NCBI GenBank assembly: GCA_032622095.1
Contig: CP136069.1
Coordinates: 201,110,690 to 201,174,689, forward strand
Direction: 5' to 3'
DNA from: Siphonodentalium dalli
Taxonomy: Eukaryota > Mollusca > Scaphopoda > Gadilida > Siphonodentaliidae
DNA length: 64,000 nucleotides
Part shown: positions 44,496 through 56,563 of the stretch, in pieces
Layout: the number at the start of each line of letters is the position of its first letter
Position numbering within the stretch: position 1 is the stretch's first letter
Position numbers and translations under genes: made by a program
The notes under the pieces: generated by a model
Database searches by the model: none
The model's input: only the letters and a program-made list of their open reading frames with translations
What the model was told of the DNA's origin: nothing

Positions 44496-44876
44496 CCCTT
44501 TACCCAACAAACCGGCCAAATAAAGCTTCAACAGCCTAAAATATCTTCGGTCTGTCTCAATAGAACCATACAAATATGGATATCATTGGAACCGGCTCCT
44601 TGACCACATTGTGATAGTTACAGTTATGCCCTGTGCCAATGCATTCTCTTATATATTCGAGTCGACCATAGGTCGCCTCGCATATATAAGAGAATGCATT
44701 GGCCTAAACAAATCTTATTTTAACACTTTTTACCATTTTTTCTTACATTCTTTAACAATTTTATAATTTTTAATGTGTTAAGCCAATGCATTATCTTATA
44801 TATGCGAGGCGACCTATGGTCGACTCGCATATATAAGAGAATGCATTGGCACAGGGCCGTTCTGTTGGGTAAAGGG
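44496..44876 (+). mobile_element. Hairpin MITE, family A, complete copy
   Basis: 381 bp between TTAA at 44492-44495 and 44877-44880. CCCTTTACCCAACA ends, hairpins 44635-44703 and 44782-44850, short linker. The cleanest complete copy in the window. Confidence 0.94.
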
Positions 44877-44926
44877 TTAACCCTGTCATGACTGGAGCTT
44901 CCAGAAATTTTGAGAAAACCCTGTGA

Positions 44927-44990
44927 CAATAAATTCTCTTATATGCGAGTCACCAATATGAGACTCACATATATATGAGTGCACTGGCCT
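44927..44990. repeat. Degenerate hairpin-module relic
   Basis: TTCTCTTATATGCGAGTCAC with partner GACTCACATATATATGAG and a final CACTGGCCT match the 69-bp hairpin with many mutations. Confidence 0.6.
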
Positions 44991-45365
44991 TTAATGATGC
45001 GCCAGCGCAGCTCCCATCAAGAAGTGGTTAATATAGAAAATCGTAGAATAGTATACCCATCAGGTGACAGAGCCAGGAAGGAGGTATGTCCGGTGCGCTG
45101 TGTTAGAGATTGGTTCAAATTCAGAGCGAGATACACGTACATATATGTGGTTGCAAATATACAAACGAGCTATAATTTACGACGTGCTTAGCCAATTGCT
45201 ACACGACAGCTCTTGCTCGACAGAGAAGATTCATTGACAAACGTGTCACGACTACTGTCCCAGCTAACACTGTTCTTCTATAGTTATATATATATTTAAG
45301 CATTTCTTCATAAATTATCCCAGTTAGTTATAACAGTATATATACTGGAACGGGTCAGTCGGCAG
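44991..45365. other. Spacer, nothing recognised
   Basis: No gene or repeat seen. Confidence 0.45.
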
Positions 45366-45918
45366 TCGGGATTTTTTTACCCTGTGCCAATGCATTCTCT
45401 TATATATGCGAGTCGACCATAGGTCGCCTCGCATATATAAGAGAATGCATTGGCCTAACAATTTTAATAATATTTTCTTGTATTCTTTAACAATTTTATA
45501 ATTTCACCCATACAGAGCCCCAGAAAAACATGAGCAGACGACACTCTTCTATATGCTTCTATATATGTGTGGGGCTCCCTGCAGGGTAATGTATGTTTTT
45601 TATGTTATGTCTCTTTGAAAAGTGGACGGAAATCCTAATCCTAATCCGGCTTTTCAAAGAGACATAAAATAAAAAAAACATCCATTACCCTGCAGGGAGC
45701 CCCACACATATATAGAAGCATATAGCAGAGTGTCGTCTGCTCATGTTTGTCTGGGGCTCTGTATGGGTAAAATTATAAAATTGTTAAAGAATACAAGAAA
45801 AAATTATTAAAATTATAAAAAATTGTTAGGCCAATGCATTCTCTTATATATGCGAGGCGACCTATGGTCGACTCGCATATATAAGAGAATGCATTGGCAC
45901 AGGGTAAACAAATCCCGA
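45366..45918. mobile_element. 553-bp nested palindrome, family B element
   Basis: The whole segment is an inverted repeat centred near 45642: TCGGGATTT outside, then a 69-bp hairpin (45386-45454), an AT-rich linker, CATACAGAGCCCCAGA, CTGCAGGGTAATG and CTTTGAAAAG/CTTTTCAAAG at the centre, mirrored out to the second hairpin (45830-45898). The hairpins are palindromes inside a palindrome. Related half or single-arm versions lie at 50069 and 63421. Confidence 0.93.
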
Positions 45919-46541
45919 AAAATTGGCGACATGACATACGCGCCCATGAGTGATATGTCTAACTAACATAACATTGGACATGGTGCATTACCAGTACAAC
46001 TCGCAATATCTATTTGTGAGGTTTTTTTTTCTAAAGTCGTGTGGTAGTTAGACAGGGACGCAACGACATGGAGTGGGGGTCTAGTGCCTACCTCCTCGAC
46101 TTTGGTCAACAGTTTCAACAGTGGACAATTCATGCCTCGCACACAATTTATTGGAAATTTTACACGACACATGGGTTGTCATTGTTCGATTTTCCAATCA
46201 ATAATTAGTGGGGAATTTGATCTGTCTAGACCATCAGAGGCAAATATGTATATATTCAGTCAATATGTGTGTCTTACATTGTTAATAGTTGATATTTTAC
46301 AAACATTAGGGGGGTCTAGTTGGACATTTCCAAAGAGTTGGACAGTTTGAGGTACACTTTAGATAATTTAGACCCAATGGGGGCGAGGGGGGATATAAAT
46401 GGTAATTGGCATGGGAGCTTGATATGGGGTAACGAGGGGTGTACCCCCCCCCCCCCCGGGCGAAGAACATTGAGCCACGTCCCTGATAAAGGATGATAAG
46501 TTCATGCGGATATAGTTATTTCCCATGACTTGGAATTAGAT
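45919..46541. other. Spacer, nothing recognised
   Basis: A C run at 46446-46458. No gene seen. Confidence 0.45.
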
Positions 46542-46550
46542 CTACGCCTC

Positions 46551-46872
46551 CAAACTCCAGGCAGAGTTATATCCCATCGCTCCGCTGAGATATCACTGCC
46601 ATAAGGATAATTGGTAAGAATTTCTTACTTGTTCTTAGTTCTTATGTTTTAGGATTAAAATTGTCTATGTCTGCGCTCAGATCACATTCTTCTTATCAAT
46701 ACCGAAATAATTACCATTATTGCAAACTTTTGGTGGTCAAAATAAGATATTAAATAGGTGACTAAATATAGTTCCGACGATATGGAAATATAGATGTATC
46801 GGTCCGCAAAGTACCATCCTTGTGGCAGTGCTATATCGCAGTGATAACATAGAGGGCGCTGCGTGGAGTTTG
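46551..46872. mobile_element. MITE with exact 9-bp duplication, copy 2
   Basis: 322 bp with ends CAAACTCCAGGCAGAG and GGGCGCTGCGTGGAGTTTG. The 9-bp CTACGCCTC is present exactly on both sides (46542-46550 and 46873-46881). Mutator-like by duplication length; no transposase. Confidence 0.87.
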
Positions 46873-46892
46873 CTACGCCTCACCATAATTTC

Positions 46893-47012
46893 CATCATTG
46901 ACATGACAAACAGCGAGTGCATCTCTACTAATTTACAAAGTACACACCGCACTACCATGCCCATCATTAACATGACAAGCAGTGAGTGCACCTCCATTAA
47001 TTTACAACGTTG
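46893..47012. repeat. Tandem duplication, about 66 bp
   Basis: CCATCATTGACATGACAAAC...AATTTACAAAG and CCATCATTAACATGACAAGC...AATTTACAACG are two diverged adjacent copies. Confidence 0.75.
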
Positions 47013-47495
47013 TTCGCCAACTTGTTTTAATTTCAAACTTGGACACGATTTCCCCAAGCGAAGACCATAAGCACGCACGACTGACTAACATGCATTTACA
47101 CAACGATCCCATTTCTCTTCACGGGACTGGAGGTACATATTTGTTTCTCGACGGGTCGCTAAATTTCGCACAATTTAGAGAGCAATTAACTACGCAAATG
47201 TCACTTTGACGAGAAAAGAGGAACATTTATTCCTAGCTGCATACGTGGTACTTCCGACGTCTCCCCTGCTTCTATTTTGTTGTTCTGCTATCGATATATG
47301 TTGTTTCATCATGGCCTTACCGTTTGGGACTTCCAATCCACACATGAACCTACGATCTACATCTTCACACAGATTTGTCAAGAAAGGTGTGTTGAATAAG
47401 TTAAATAAGACAGAATAATAATGATGGTGGATATTTGTGAAAACGTCCGTCATTCGGGGACCTGAGATGGAGAATGAGGTTAGTAAAATGACTAC
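47013..47495. other. Spacer, nothing recognised
   Basis: No gene with motifs seen. Confidence 0.45.
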
Positions 47496-47497
47496 TA

Positions 47498-48240
47498 CAC
47501 TCTTATAACTAATGTGTAGAAACGATTACACATCAAATGTGTAATATAATGTGTATATTTTGCTACACACACTTGTGTAAGAACGTAGAGCATGCGCATT
47601 GCGATGCCTTCAGTTTCATAGTCTGCAAACATGACGGCCATATTTTTTGAATATATTTTTTTGGAATACAATCAACAGCGATCGTAGACAATGAATGTAA
47701 GTTCAGAATTCCGACTTGTGGGTATAGTATTAATGATATATGAGGATTTATTTGTTGAAACTTTCATGGCGAATACTGCCCTTAGACTCGTTTATATGAT
47801 TGTTGTAATACGGTAATACTAATATTATGCAACCACGCCACGACCCTGGTTTGTCCATTTAAAACGAAAACTCACACATCACAGAGCAAAATATTACGTA
47901 CCATTGTACGCCATGAAAGTTTTAACATATAAATATCCATATGTCATCAATACTATATACCCACAGTTCGGAATACTGGACTTGCATTCTTGTCTACGAT
48001 CTGTATGTGTATGAATCTACACAAAATGTGTAAGGGATATATGTTGATTTTATGCACACCGGTGTGTATAAATGTGTAGAAATTGACCCATTTATTGTGT
48101 AAAAATTGTTAGACAATTTGCGTACGTACATAAAACTACACATATACTACACAAATATGTTTAAGATCAAAAATGAATAACGATTGTGTAGCAGGGCTAC
48201 ACATTGTGTGTAGAAAACCTACACATTAGTCATAAGAGTG
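47498..48240. mobile_element. 743-bp foldback element with TA flanks
   Basis: The ends CACTCTTATAACTAATGTG and the inverse of CACTCTTATGACTAATGTG match at 21 of 22 positions and are flanked by TA. Farther in, about 100 bp on each side (about 47678-47778 and 47905-48002) are also inverted copies (for example TGTGGGTATAGTATTGATGA, AACTTTCATGGCG). Many short TGTGTA/TACACA motifs. No transposase. Confidence 0.85.
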
Positions 48241-48242
48241 TA

Positions 48243-48485
48243 CTTGAAGTTGAACCGTTCAATGAATCCACCCGTCACATCTTTAGTTCTACCATATATA
48301 TCTGGAATAGACTGACAAGGAACGCTCATTAGTTTAGGCCTATAATAGTAAGGCACGCTCTTTATTTCTATGATATCTGGAATAGAATAACAAGGAACGC
48401 TCTTTGTTTCTACAATATGATGCCTAGATTAATAAGGAAAGCGCTTGTGTGTTCCACGGCGAAAAATGTTCCAGGCCTATTTTTT
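48243..48485. other. Spacer with short dispersed motifs
   Basis: AAGGAACGCTCTTT-like motifs recur (48318, 48386). No gene seen. Confidence 0.4.
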
Positions 48486-48495
48486 TCTGAATTCA

Positions 48496-48585
48496 ATGAA
48501 CTGAGTTAGTCCGCATATGAACTGAGTTAGTCCGCATATGAACTGAGTTAGTCCGCATATGAACTGAGTTAGTCCGCATATGGAA
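48496..48585. repeat. 21-bp tandem repeat, four units
   Basis: ATGAACTGAGTTAGTCCGCAT repeated four times. Because 21 is a multiple of three, a minus-strand frame reads as a repeated heptapeptide (ICGLTQF). No other sign of coding. Confidence 0.93.
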
Positions 48586-50068
48586 TACTTAGTCAGTATA
48601 AGAACGGTTTGCTTATTTATCAACCTATGTTGGTCCCTGTGACCGGATCGCAATATAAAACGATCGAGCATATCGTGGAGTATCAAACCGACCATGGCTT
48701 GAAGAACTCAAAATAATGGGGAACGGACGTTTACCAGATCTGCGTAAAGTAAAATATTCGGTCTTCCCGCTTTACAATATTACAGACATGTTATGCATTC
48801 GACTTAACATTCGACAAATGAAGCGCGATCTTCTATATAGCAGTATAAGCCAAATTGTATCAAGTTATTAATCTCTATCCAAACGGCGTTACACACATGG
48901 ATACGCAATCACGCATTCATAACACTATTTAGACCATTTGAATTATAACTCTCTTTCTAATCATTTGAGATCACGATTTATAATTCACATGAATCTATAC
49001 ACACACAAACGAACATGCCACTGGTTTAGTACGACACCGTTTGTTAATGATGTTTGTGAAATATGATATACTGTAGGGTTATTCCTCTTGTGTCGAATTC
49101 ACAAAAGCGCGCTATCTTGCATGTTCACCTACAATAGTTGAATACAAGAAAACCATAATCAGAAATGGTAAGAACTCAAGATCATATTATTAGGCATAAA
49201 TATAAATTATAATATGAACTATATTGGTTTCATGAATGCATCGCCCCAGAATTCCGTTAAAACAACACATCCTTCAAATTATTACAACACTTACGGCTTA
49301 TTACTGCATGTTTCTCATTCACCATACCGAAAGCCTCTAAATACGGATAACAAATATACTAATCGGATTAAACACACACCCGATACTCCGCAAAACATTT
49401 AGTCTACATTCAAACTGAGATATGTCTCATACTTCATCAGCAAAGTTAGCTGTTATATTACGCATTGTGTTCCAGCCATAAAATCTCCAAGAGTGGCCCA
49501 GCCATTGTGCGCACCTATACACATCGAAAAAAAATAAAAGTTACATGCAGCAATGAGACATGCGCGAATACACATCCGCGAAAAATCCGAAATGTATTGT
49601 CATGCCAGGCCTCCCATCGCGAAAGCCCAATTCGACACGGCCAGATAAGCCTTATTACAAATTTCCTAAAATAACTCGCATCTCGTGAAACCAGAAACGT
49701 GTTGTCCTGTCTGATATCCCCACCGGCCATCTCGGCTAAGCATTAAACACCAATAGGTCATAACAACATTATTGACATAACAACTACACCTTTTACCGGA
49801 CTCGACCTCGGGGTACACTACAACTTTTAATTCGTCCCAACAAAACATATCGTTATAAATAAAAACCCCAGCGCCCACAGGATACAATAATCTATACATT
49901 AGTATACACCCGGATGGCGAAACAACAGTTACTGTAATGTGTAAATCCAGGATTTACACGACATGGTCAGCTGCATTGATGTACTAGATGGTTGGTAAAA
50001 GCGGTCAAGTTATTTTATAACGGCGTTTCAATAACGAAGTGTATCACATAATTAACCAAAAAAACAGC
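48586..50068. other. AT-rich stretch, nothing recognised
   Basis: No gene, RNA or transposon end is recognised in this 1.5-kb stretch. Confidence 0.45.
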
Positions 50069-50347
50069 TTCACCCATACAGAGCCCCAGACAAACATTAT
50101 CAGACGACACTCTTCTATATGCTTATATATATGTGTGGGGCTCCCTGCAGGGTAATGGATGTTTTTATTTTATGTTCTAAAAATTGTCAGAAACATTTAT
50201 TTAAAAAAATTTATAAAACATTGTTAGGCCAATGCATTCTCTTATATATGCGAGGCGACCTATGGTCGACTCGCATATATAAGAGAATGCATTGGCACAG
50301 GGTAAAAAAAATCCCGACTTACGACTGGATTTGATATGGCGGGTCAC
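50069..50347 (+). mobile_element. Hairpin element, family B, right half
   Basis: It begins inside the family at TTCACCCATACAGAG and continues through the linker and hairpin 50228-50296 to the family B end GATATGGCGGGTCAC. The left half is absent. Confidence 0.86.
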
Positions 50348-50505
50348 AAATGCATAATTATTTCTTGAATCACTACATTACATTTTGGCACATAATTAAC
50401 CCACTAAACCACTTCATAATTATTGGTAAGACACACGTGTAATATTAGCGCGTGCGATGACGTCACGCCATTATTTAAATGACTTGCGATTGATGAAGTT
50501 TGTGA

Positions 50506-52993
50506 TTGTTGTTTTCGATGAATACTTCGCGTTGCTTTGCGTTTATTCTATCATCTATGCTCAACTTGTCATATATACCAACCCATGCAAAAATTGGTGT
50601 GATAACTTCCCTATATAAAGGAGGTGACAAACAAAAGACAAAGTTCGACAGTTATAGGGCAATAACGCTACTGCCAGTATTATACAAGCTCCTGGAGAAA
50701 GTTTTTCTTGCTCGCATTGAACGAAATTGTCCACATTTGATCGTAACACATCCACTGCAACATGGGTTTCAAAAGAACATTAGTTGCCTGATGTCATCTT
50801 ACATAGTCCAAGAAGATCTATCATATGCTTTAGAACAAAACTCTCGATTATTCGCATGTTTCCTGGACGTTCACAAAGCGTTCGACACTGTTTGCATGAC
50901 TAATGGTCTACTATTCAAACTTTTCGAGCGCGGTTTCACTGGGAAAACCTGGAAACTTTGTCACAACTTTCTAACAGGGGTAACATGCTCTGTTCGACAC
51001 GAGGGCCGGAACTCTAGAGATATCACCATTAAAGGCACGTGAGGCCTTAGTTGTCGAAAATATTCATATTTGTTCCAATCACCGTAAACAGAAAAACATT
51101 AAAACGCATACAGTTTCGTTCATATATACCATGACTATCGCGTAAACATCATGTTATCATAAAGATTTACTATATTTTACCTAAGCAAGAGCCTGATTGT
51201 GTTACAGAAGACAACACAATGCTGCTGGCTAATCACACACAAATGGCATAAACGCTCTTTATTCGTTCCATATCAGGAATTCACCCACAAAGAACGCTCT
51301 TTATGTTTACCATCATAATATAAACAAACACCAGAAAAGTAACTTTTTATGCTCTTGTTTACATAACAATGGTCAAAAACATGACAATAACATACTATTT
51401 ATGCGATATTTCTTATTTGTATACGGACAAAGTCTGTCTACATTTTGTTGTTCTTTCTGTTTGTGGCGGTTTTTGACGGGTGGAAATATTTTCACAGGAT
51501 ACCCACCGCCAAGGCCAACCGTACCTTTAAGCAAGGAGCAAGGCAGGGGAGTACCTTATCGCCGATATTTTACGCAATTTACATCGACGAGGTGTTACGC
51601 GAGCTACAGCTGTCTAACTTTGGTCTTAAACTTCTTGGAATAAACCTCGCATCCCCAACACAAGCCGACGATATGACACTGTTATCTTTTACTGCATACG
51701 GTCTTCAACGCCTATGTGGCATATGCAGTGCATACAGTAGCAGGTGGAGATTCCTATATAATGAACAAAAATGAGAAAACAGCAAAGACATCAACCAACC
51801 GCTCTTGGCTCATTAATAGTGGTTTGATCACAGAGACTGATACCATTACCCATCTTGGTATTACATTACATAAAACAAATTTCCAAAACGAACTTACCGA
51901 GTCGATATGCACGAACATTCGCTCAACGTACCTCATGCTTAGCAATGCTGACCTGTACGCCGGTGGGATAACCCCACAAAGTTGCATGACTATGTATCAA
52001 TCGATTGTTCTTTCTCGGGGCCTGTATGGGTCAGAATTTTTATGTAACACCACATGTTCAAATGCGACCAAACTAGAAAGAATACATCGCTTTTGTCTTA
52101 AGCGCATACAAGGTCTTTCCATGAGATGCAGAACTGACATTGTACTTGGTCTAGTAGGGAGTTTCCCCTTGGATTCGACAATCGCTATGAGGAAACTCTC
52201 CTTATTCGGTGGACTATGTCGCGCCCCTCAATCGAAAGCATGTAAGCAGATTTTTGTTAGACGACTCCACGAATTTAGAGCCAATCAGTCCCAGGATTAC
52301 TCTTTTATAAGTGAACTGTGCTCTTTATTTGAAAAATATAACATGAATGATGTTTTCGTGGACTATGTCAAATCCTGGATCTCTATTCCAAAATTGGCAT
52401 GGAAAAAACGCACTAGGGCAGAGGTACACGCCGTAAATGAAACTTCATGGAAATCAAATGTTATGACTGATCCTTCTTTCAGTCGCTTCTGCAGAATCCA
52501 GGAATCCCTTCACATGTCTAACTTGTGGCGTTTATGTCGGAAATTTCCCGAAAACAAATCCACATATTTCACAGTAGCTCGGGTTATTGAATCATCGGCG
52601 TCCCTCGAAGCAGGAATTTGCCCGCTATGTGGAAAGTCATACACCGACAAAATTATGCACATCCTTATTGAGTGCAACGCCCTGGCTAACATACGCAATG
52701 ACATGTTCTATGCATTAATTGACCAATACGGATTGCAGTTATTTATCTCTGTCGAAGAACTGTCTCCTGACAATATGATATCTTTACACTTATCCCAAGT
52801 CCACGATAGCTTGGTAGAAGCAATTGACTGTACTGACTCGTTTATAAACTTTATTGTCACTGTCACTGAACAGTTGTGGCAAACATACAGTTTTATAGCT
52901 CAACGAAAACACATTCTAACACAGTTAGAAATCGGCATTAATCTTGCTAACACACCACTAGGCGAGCCTTTAACTAACTTTGAACCACCGTGA
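50506..52993 (+). pseudogene. LINE ORF2 fragment split by a MITE
   Basis: RT runs from about 50530 (VITSLYKGG, SYRAITLLPVLYKLLEKV, FLDVHKAFDTV) to 51028. After the family C MITE it resumes at 51531 with QGARQGSTLSPIFYAIYIDE and the catalytic block QADDM, where Y or F is normal in place of Q. A frameshift near 51760 moves it into 51716-52993. That last ORF carries the C-terminal region and a CX2CX9HX4C motif (CPLCGKSYTDKIMHILIEC) as in CR1/jockey-type LINEs. The endonuclease domain is missing (5' truncation). It is a dead copy, a different family from the LINE at 25659. Confidence 0.9.
51033..51526 (+). mobile_element. TTAA-flanked MITE, family C, copy 4 (inside LINE)
   Basis: 494 bp, AGGCACGTGAGGCCT to AGGCCAACCGTACCT, with TTAA at 51029-51032 and 51527-51530. 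The host codons on each side fit together in frame if one TTAA and the element are removed, which confirms both boundaries. Confidence 0.96.
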
Positions 52994-53160
52994 TTGTTTT
53001 CGCGACTAACGCAGATATATCACCAATATGACCATGGCGTGTATCAAATAATAAATAATGAATCGAATGAGCATTGGCACGGCGATATATATGACAGTGC
53101 GTGCAAAGAGTGCCATCTACTGAATATCATTTGAAATGATTATGTGAATACGCTACCCGC
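52994..53160. other. Possible LINE 3' UTR
   Basis: Sequence after the LINE stop codon. No tail or target duplication defined. Confidence 0.3.
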
Positions 53161-53420
53161 TTCATTATTATTACTATCATCATCATCATCATCACCGTCA
53201 TCATCATTTATATCGTCATTATCAGCATCATAATCAACGAAATGGAAACCACCTTCGGTGTCAGCATTGTCACACCATCGCTATCATCATAATCATAATA
53301 ATAATCCTCATCGCCATCATCACTACCATTAACAACATCGCCATCGCTGATAACACACACATCATCAGCATCATTTATCATCAAACTCACCTCCATCGCC
53401 ATCACCACCAACCTCATCAT
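53161..53420. repeat. Imperfect CAT/TCA trinucleotide repeat
   Basis: Degenerate ATC/CAT repeats. The minus-strand Asp/Met-rich ORF here is a repeat translation. Confidence 0.85.
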
Positions 53421-54125
53421 ATTCACCATGTGTACATATATGTAGATATATCCAGTGTCGGATATTGACATCAATTACTATGATTCAGCTTTATTGATTC
53501 ACATTTCTGTACATATCGATTATTTGTTACATGATTTATAAATCTTCATATACTGGAGGAAATAAAGATATAATAAAGTTCTATTGTATACGTAATTTGT
53601 CACCTCGTCCACTAAATTCTATTTGAACAAATCGAACTCGGTTGATAAATTCCCTATAAAATAGAAACTCATGTGAGATCCTCTATTTATCACATAATTA
53701 GCCCCTAAACCCGGCCTCATATATTTTAGTAAGACACACGTGTATTATCGCCACGCACAGTTAAACTCAATGGTCGATGTCAATGCGGGAAATTTATTAT
53801 TATGTTAATTAGAATTTAATTATGATATTCGATTTGTTGGGTTATTTCGTGTTGACTGTGAGATAAACATGGCGATAAGGGTGGTTCATAAATTTTCTCA
53901 ACACGAAAACACACATTTAAAATGGAACGATAGTTTTTCTTGAAGGTGTCTTTACATCCTCTTTGGTTGTGATAAGGAAATAAATATTAAGTTGATATAA
54001 TTTCAGCCGTTTCGAGGTCGCCTTACCCTGCTTAAATGTGATTATGTGATAAAAGGATATCATATTCGCCCTCTTCCACTAAATTCGATTTTAGTGCACT
54101 CGGTTAATAAAATTAATATTATATG
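53421..54125. other. AT-rich spacer, nothing recognised
   Basis: No gene seen. Confidence 0.45.
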
Positions 54126-54262
54126 TTATTAATTGGTTGTTTCCATATTGGCCGAGTTATGAGGTCGAGGTCTGTCGTATTGGCCTGAGGCCGCAGGCCG
54201 AAGGCTAATACGACATACCGATGCCTAATAACTCGGTCAGTGTGGAAACAACCAATTAATAA
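54126..54262. repeat. 137-bp palindromic element
   Basis: Arms TTATTAATTGGTTGTTTCCA and the inverse TGGAAACAACCAATTAATAA continue inward with mismatches to a GC-rich centre (GGCCTGAGGCCGCAGGCC). Probably a foldback MITE. Confidence 0.85.
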
Positions 54263-55370
54263 GTATTTTATTAATTAGCAATAATGGCAATAATTGTTTC
54301 ACAGGATGAATATATTAACTTGTAATACGACCCTGCCTAACTATGCTTAAAAGCCATGTCCTGATTGGCCAGTGGCCCGAGTTACCATGGCTATCTCGTT
54401 CCAGTTTTGTGGTACAATTCTACTATTTCCAATTGTACCACGAAAAAATCGGTTTATTCAGATCGCCGCGCGCGACTTTCCCGTCTTTTCTAACTCCGCG
54501 CAAACGGGGCATCAACGGAGTACACCCGCACCCGTAATCCTTTGAATTTTGCTACATCTTGCGAATTTTCTAGCGATTTGTCGCGTGAAACCAGTTTGGT
54601 TGCCAATGCATATGGTCCAAATGATGTTATGGTATATTGATATATGTTACGACCAAAGAAAGTTACTTAATAAGTATATTAAATGACAAAATAATTCCAT
54701 GCGGCCGGGCTGTGCATTCGTCGATTCGAATCTCGATCATATTCGATATTTCGGAATCAAGTTGAAAATGAAAGCGTTTGTTCACCAGTACAGAAGGGGA
54801 ATAAGATTAGTTTAGTAAACTAGATCATTTAGATCCCTGTGTGTAAGGAAAATGGTCCATAGTCAATGATCATATTCATGTTGTCCCAACAACGTTCAAC
54901 ACAGAATGACCGCAATAAAGTGAGTAGATGGGCGCGAAGCGCCCGGGATGGTCGAAAAGATCGAGTGATCTTCTCCTTCACTCCACGGTTTGTTGTTGTT
55001 GGAGATATGGCACACATAAAATAGTCATGTCTGAACACGGCAAAAGCGGACACAATTGAATTAATGTTATCTCTTTGATTGAATTGAATGGATGGATTAT
55101 TTGGGGAAGAGCCCACGAGCTTTAATATGGGGTGTGAGGGGTGACCCGGTGGGTCCCTTTAATATATATATGGTTGAGCTGAGCGTGTCATCTGGTGCGC
55201 TGAAAAAGGAGCGGGGCCCGTGTTATAATTTTAAAATAGTGTTAGTTGTTTAAAAAAACAACCGCAAGGCAGAGCGTGTGATTCAATGTGATTCAATGCG
55301 CCATCATACCGCTATTCTGCTATAGCCAAATGCGCAGAGACAGTATGTTTTGTTTATTTCGTTGTTTCAG
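54263..55370. other. Non-coding stretch, nothing recognised
   Basis: No gene seen. Another TTATTAATTAGCAATAATGG stretch follows the palindrome. Confidence 0.4.
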
Positions 55371-55373
55371 GAT

Positions 55374-55433
55374 GGGCCGCCCTACATCACATAGGACGGG
55401 CGTATGTGAAGACTCTGACAATTTTATGTGCAG
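55374..55433. repeat. 60-bp segment shared with 60519-60575
   Basis: GGGCCGCCCTACATCACATA and GTGAAGACTCTGACAATTTT occur at both sites with three or four differences, in the same orientation. Confidence 0.85.
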
Positions 55434-56180
55434 AGTTATTTGGGTTCCGATAAGTGAAGTAAATCTGAAGATTATGTACAAGATAGACTTTAATTGTTGA
55501 AGATGTGAATGGTTTTGTACAGAGATATATATGATTACATGATTACATTCAATAGATTTTTTTGGTTTTATATATTTTTTTTGGTAATTTCTTTATTTTG
55601 TTAAAATTATGTATACATTTAGTTCATGTCAGTGTGTTCTTGAGCCGTGAGTCGTCCTGCTCCCGAAGAAATGTCAGAGCGGCAAGCGGGACGAACATAT
55701 TTTGGTATATGTCGTTCCTAACTCGTTGAGAGCTATGACCACTTATGGGTCTGTAGTTCCTGCACCCCACCCCAAGCTAGTGCTGGGTCGGTTTTCAAGC
55801 CGGACCCCGCTTGGTTGGTGTTGTTAGGTGAGTGGAATGTGTATGACATGAGCGCTAGCTTCTGAAAGTGAATTTGTAATTATATTGGTGGCGGGCAGTG
55901 CCTGTTATAGAAATGATTGCGTCTTCCCCCAGTTTGAATGGGTTCCCAGGGCGCGGGCGTAAGTGAAATCATCTTCATGTTCTTGTTGTAGTTTATTGGT
56001 TGAAAAAATATGTACGATGGTAGACAATGGTATATGTGGATGTATATATATATATACAGTGAATATTTTTTTTTGGTTTTTGTGATTTTTTTTGGGTTGT
56101 TTTTAATATATTTCGTAAAAATATTGAATATATATACACAATTTCTGTAAAGGAAGTGTTGTCAATTTAGTAGTGTTAGT
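55434..56180. other. Non-coding stretch, nothing recognised
   Basis: No ORF with motifs. T-rich patches at 55556-55600 and 56060-56100. Confidence 0.4.
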
Positions 56181-56182
56181 TG

Positions 56183-56563
56183 GTTTTGGAGGAGATAATT
56201 GTTCGACGGCTTATACTACGGCACGACAAGCGTATATTGCCGCCCGAGGACATTCATCAGCACCCAAGGAGCCATCTAGGGCGTGAGCCCGATATCCTAT
56301 GTTTTGATTTTGGTGTTAGTCAATATATAATGGTGTACATGTTATCCTTTTTTTTGTTTGTTTGTTTTTTTTTTTGGCGAATGCCGGTATACAATGAGTG
56401 TTAGTTAGGTTTGTAGGAGATAATTATTCGATGACTTATACTACGGCCACGACAAGCGTATCTACACCGCCCGAGGACATTCATCAGCGCCCAATGAGTC
56501 ATCTAGGGCTTGCGCCCGCTAACCTATGTTTTGATTTTGGTGTTAGTCAATGTAATGATATGC
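56183..56563 (+). repeat. Tandem duplication, about 150 bp, period 225
   Basis: Copies at about 56183-56330 and 56408-56563 share CTTATACTACGGC, CCCGAGGACATTCATCAGC and TATGTTTTGATTTTGGTGTT. They are diverged and frames are not conserved. Confidence 0.85.

Noticed and set aside
48477-48695. Protein with heptad repeat ICGLTQF
   Set aside because: Explained by the 21-bp tandem repeat; no coding signal outside it.
53208-53474. Asp/Met-rich minus-strand ORF
   Set aside because: Translation of the imperfect ATC/CAT trinucleotide repeat.
54695-54750. Possible tRNA gene (GATTCGAATC motif)
   Set aside because: No A box at the right distance and no acceptor-stem pairing; the B-box-like match is by chance.
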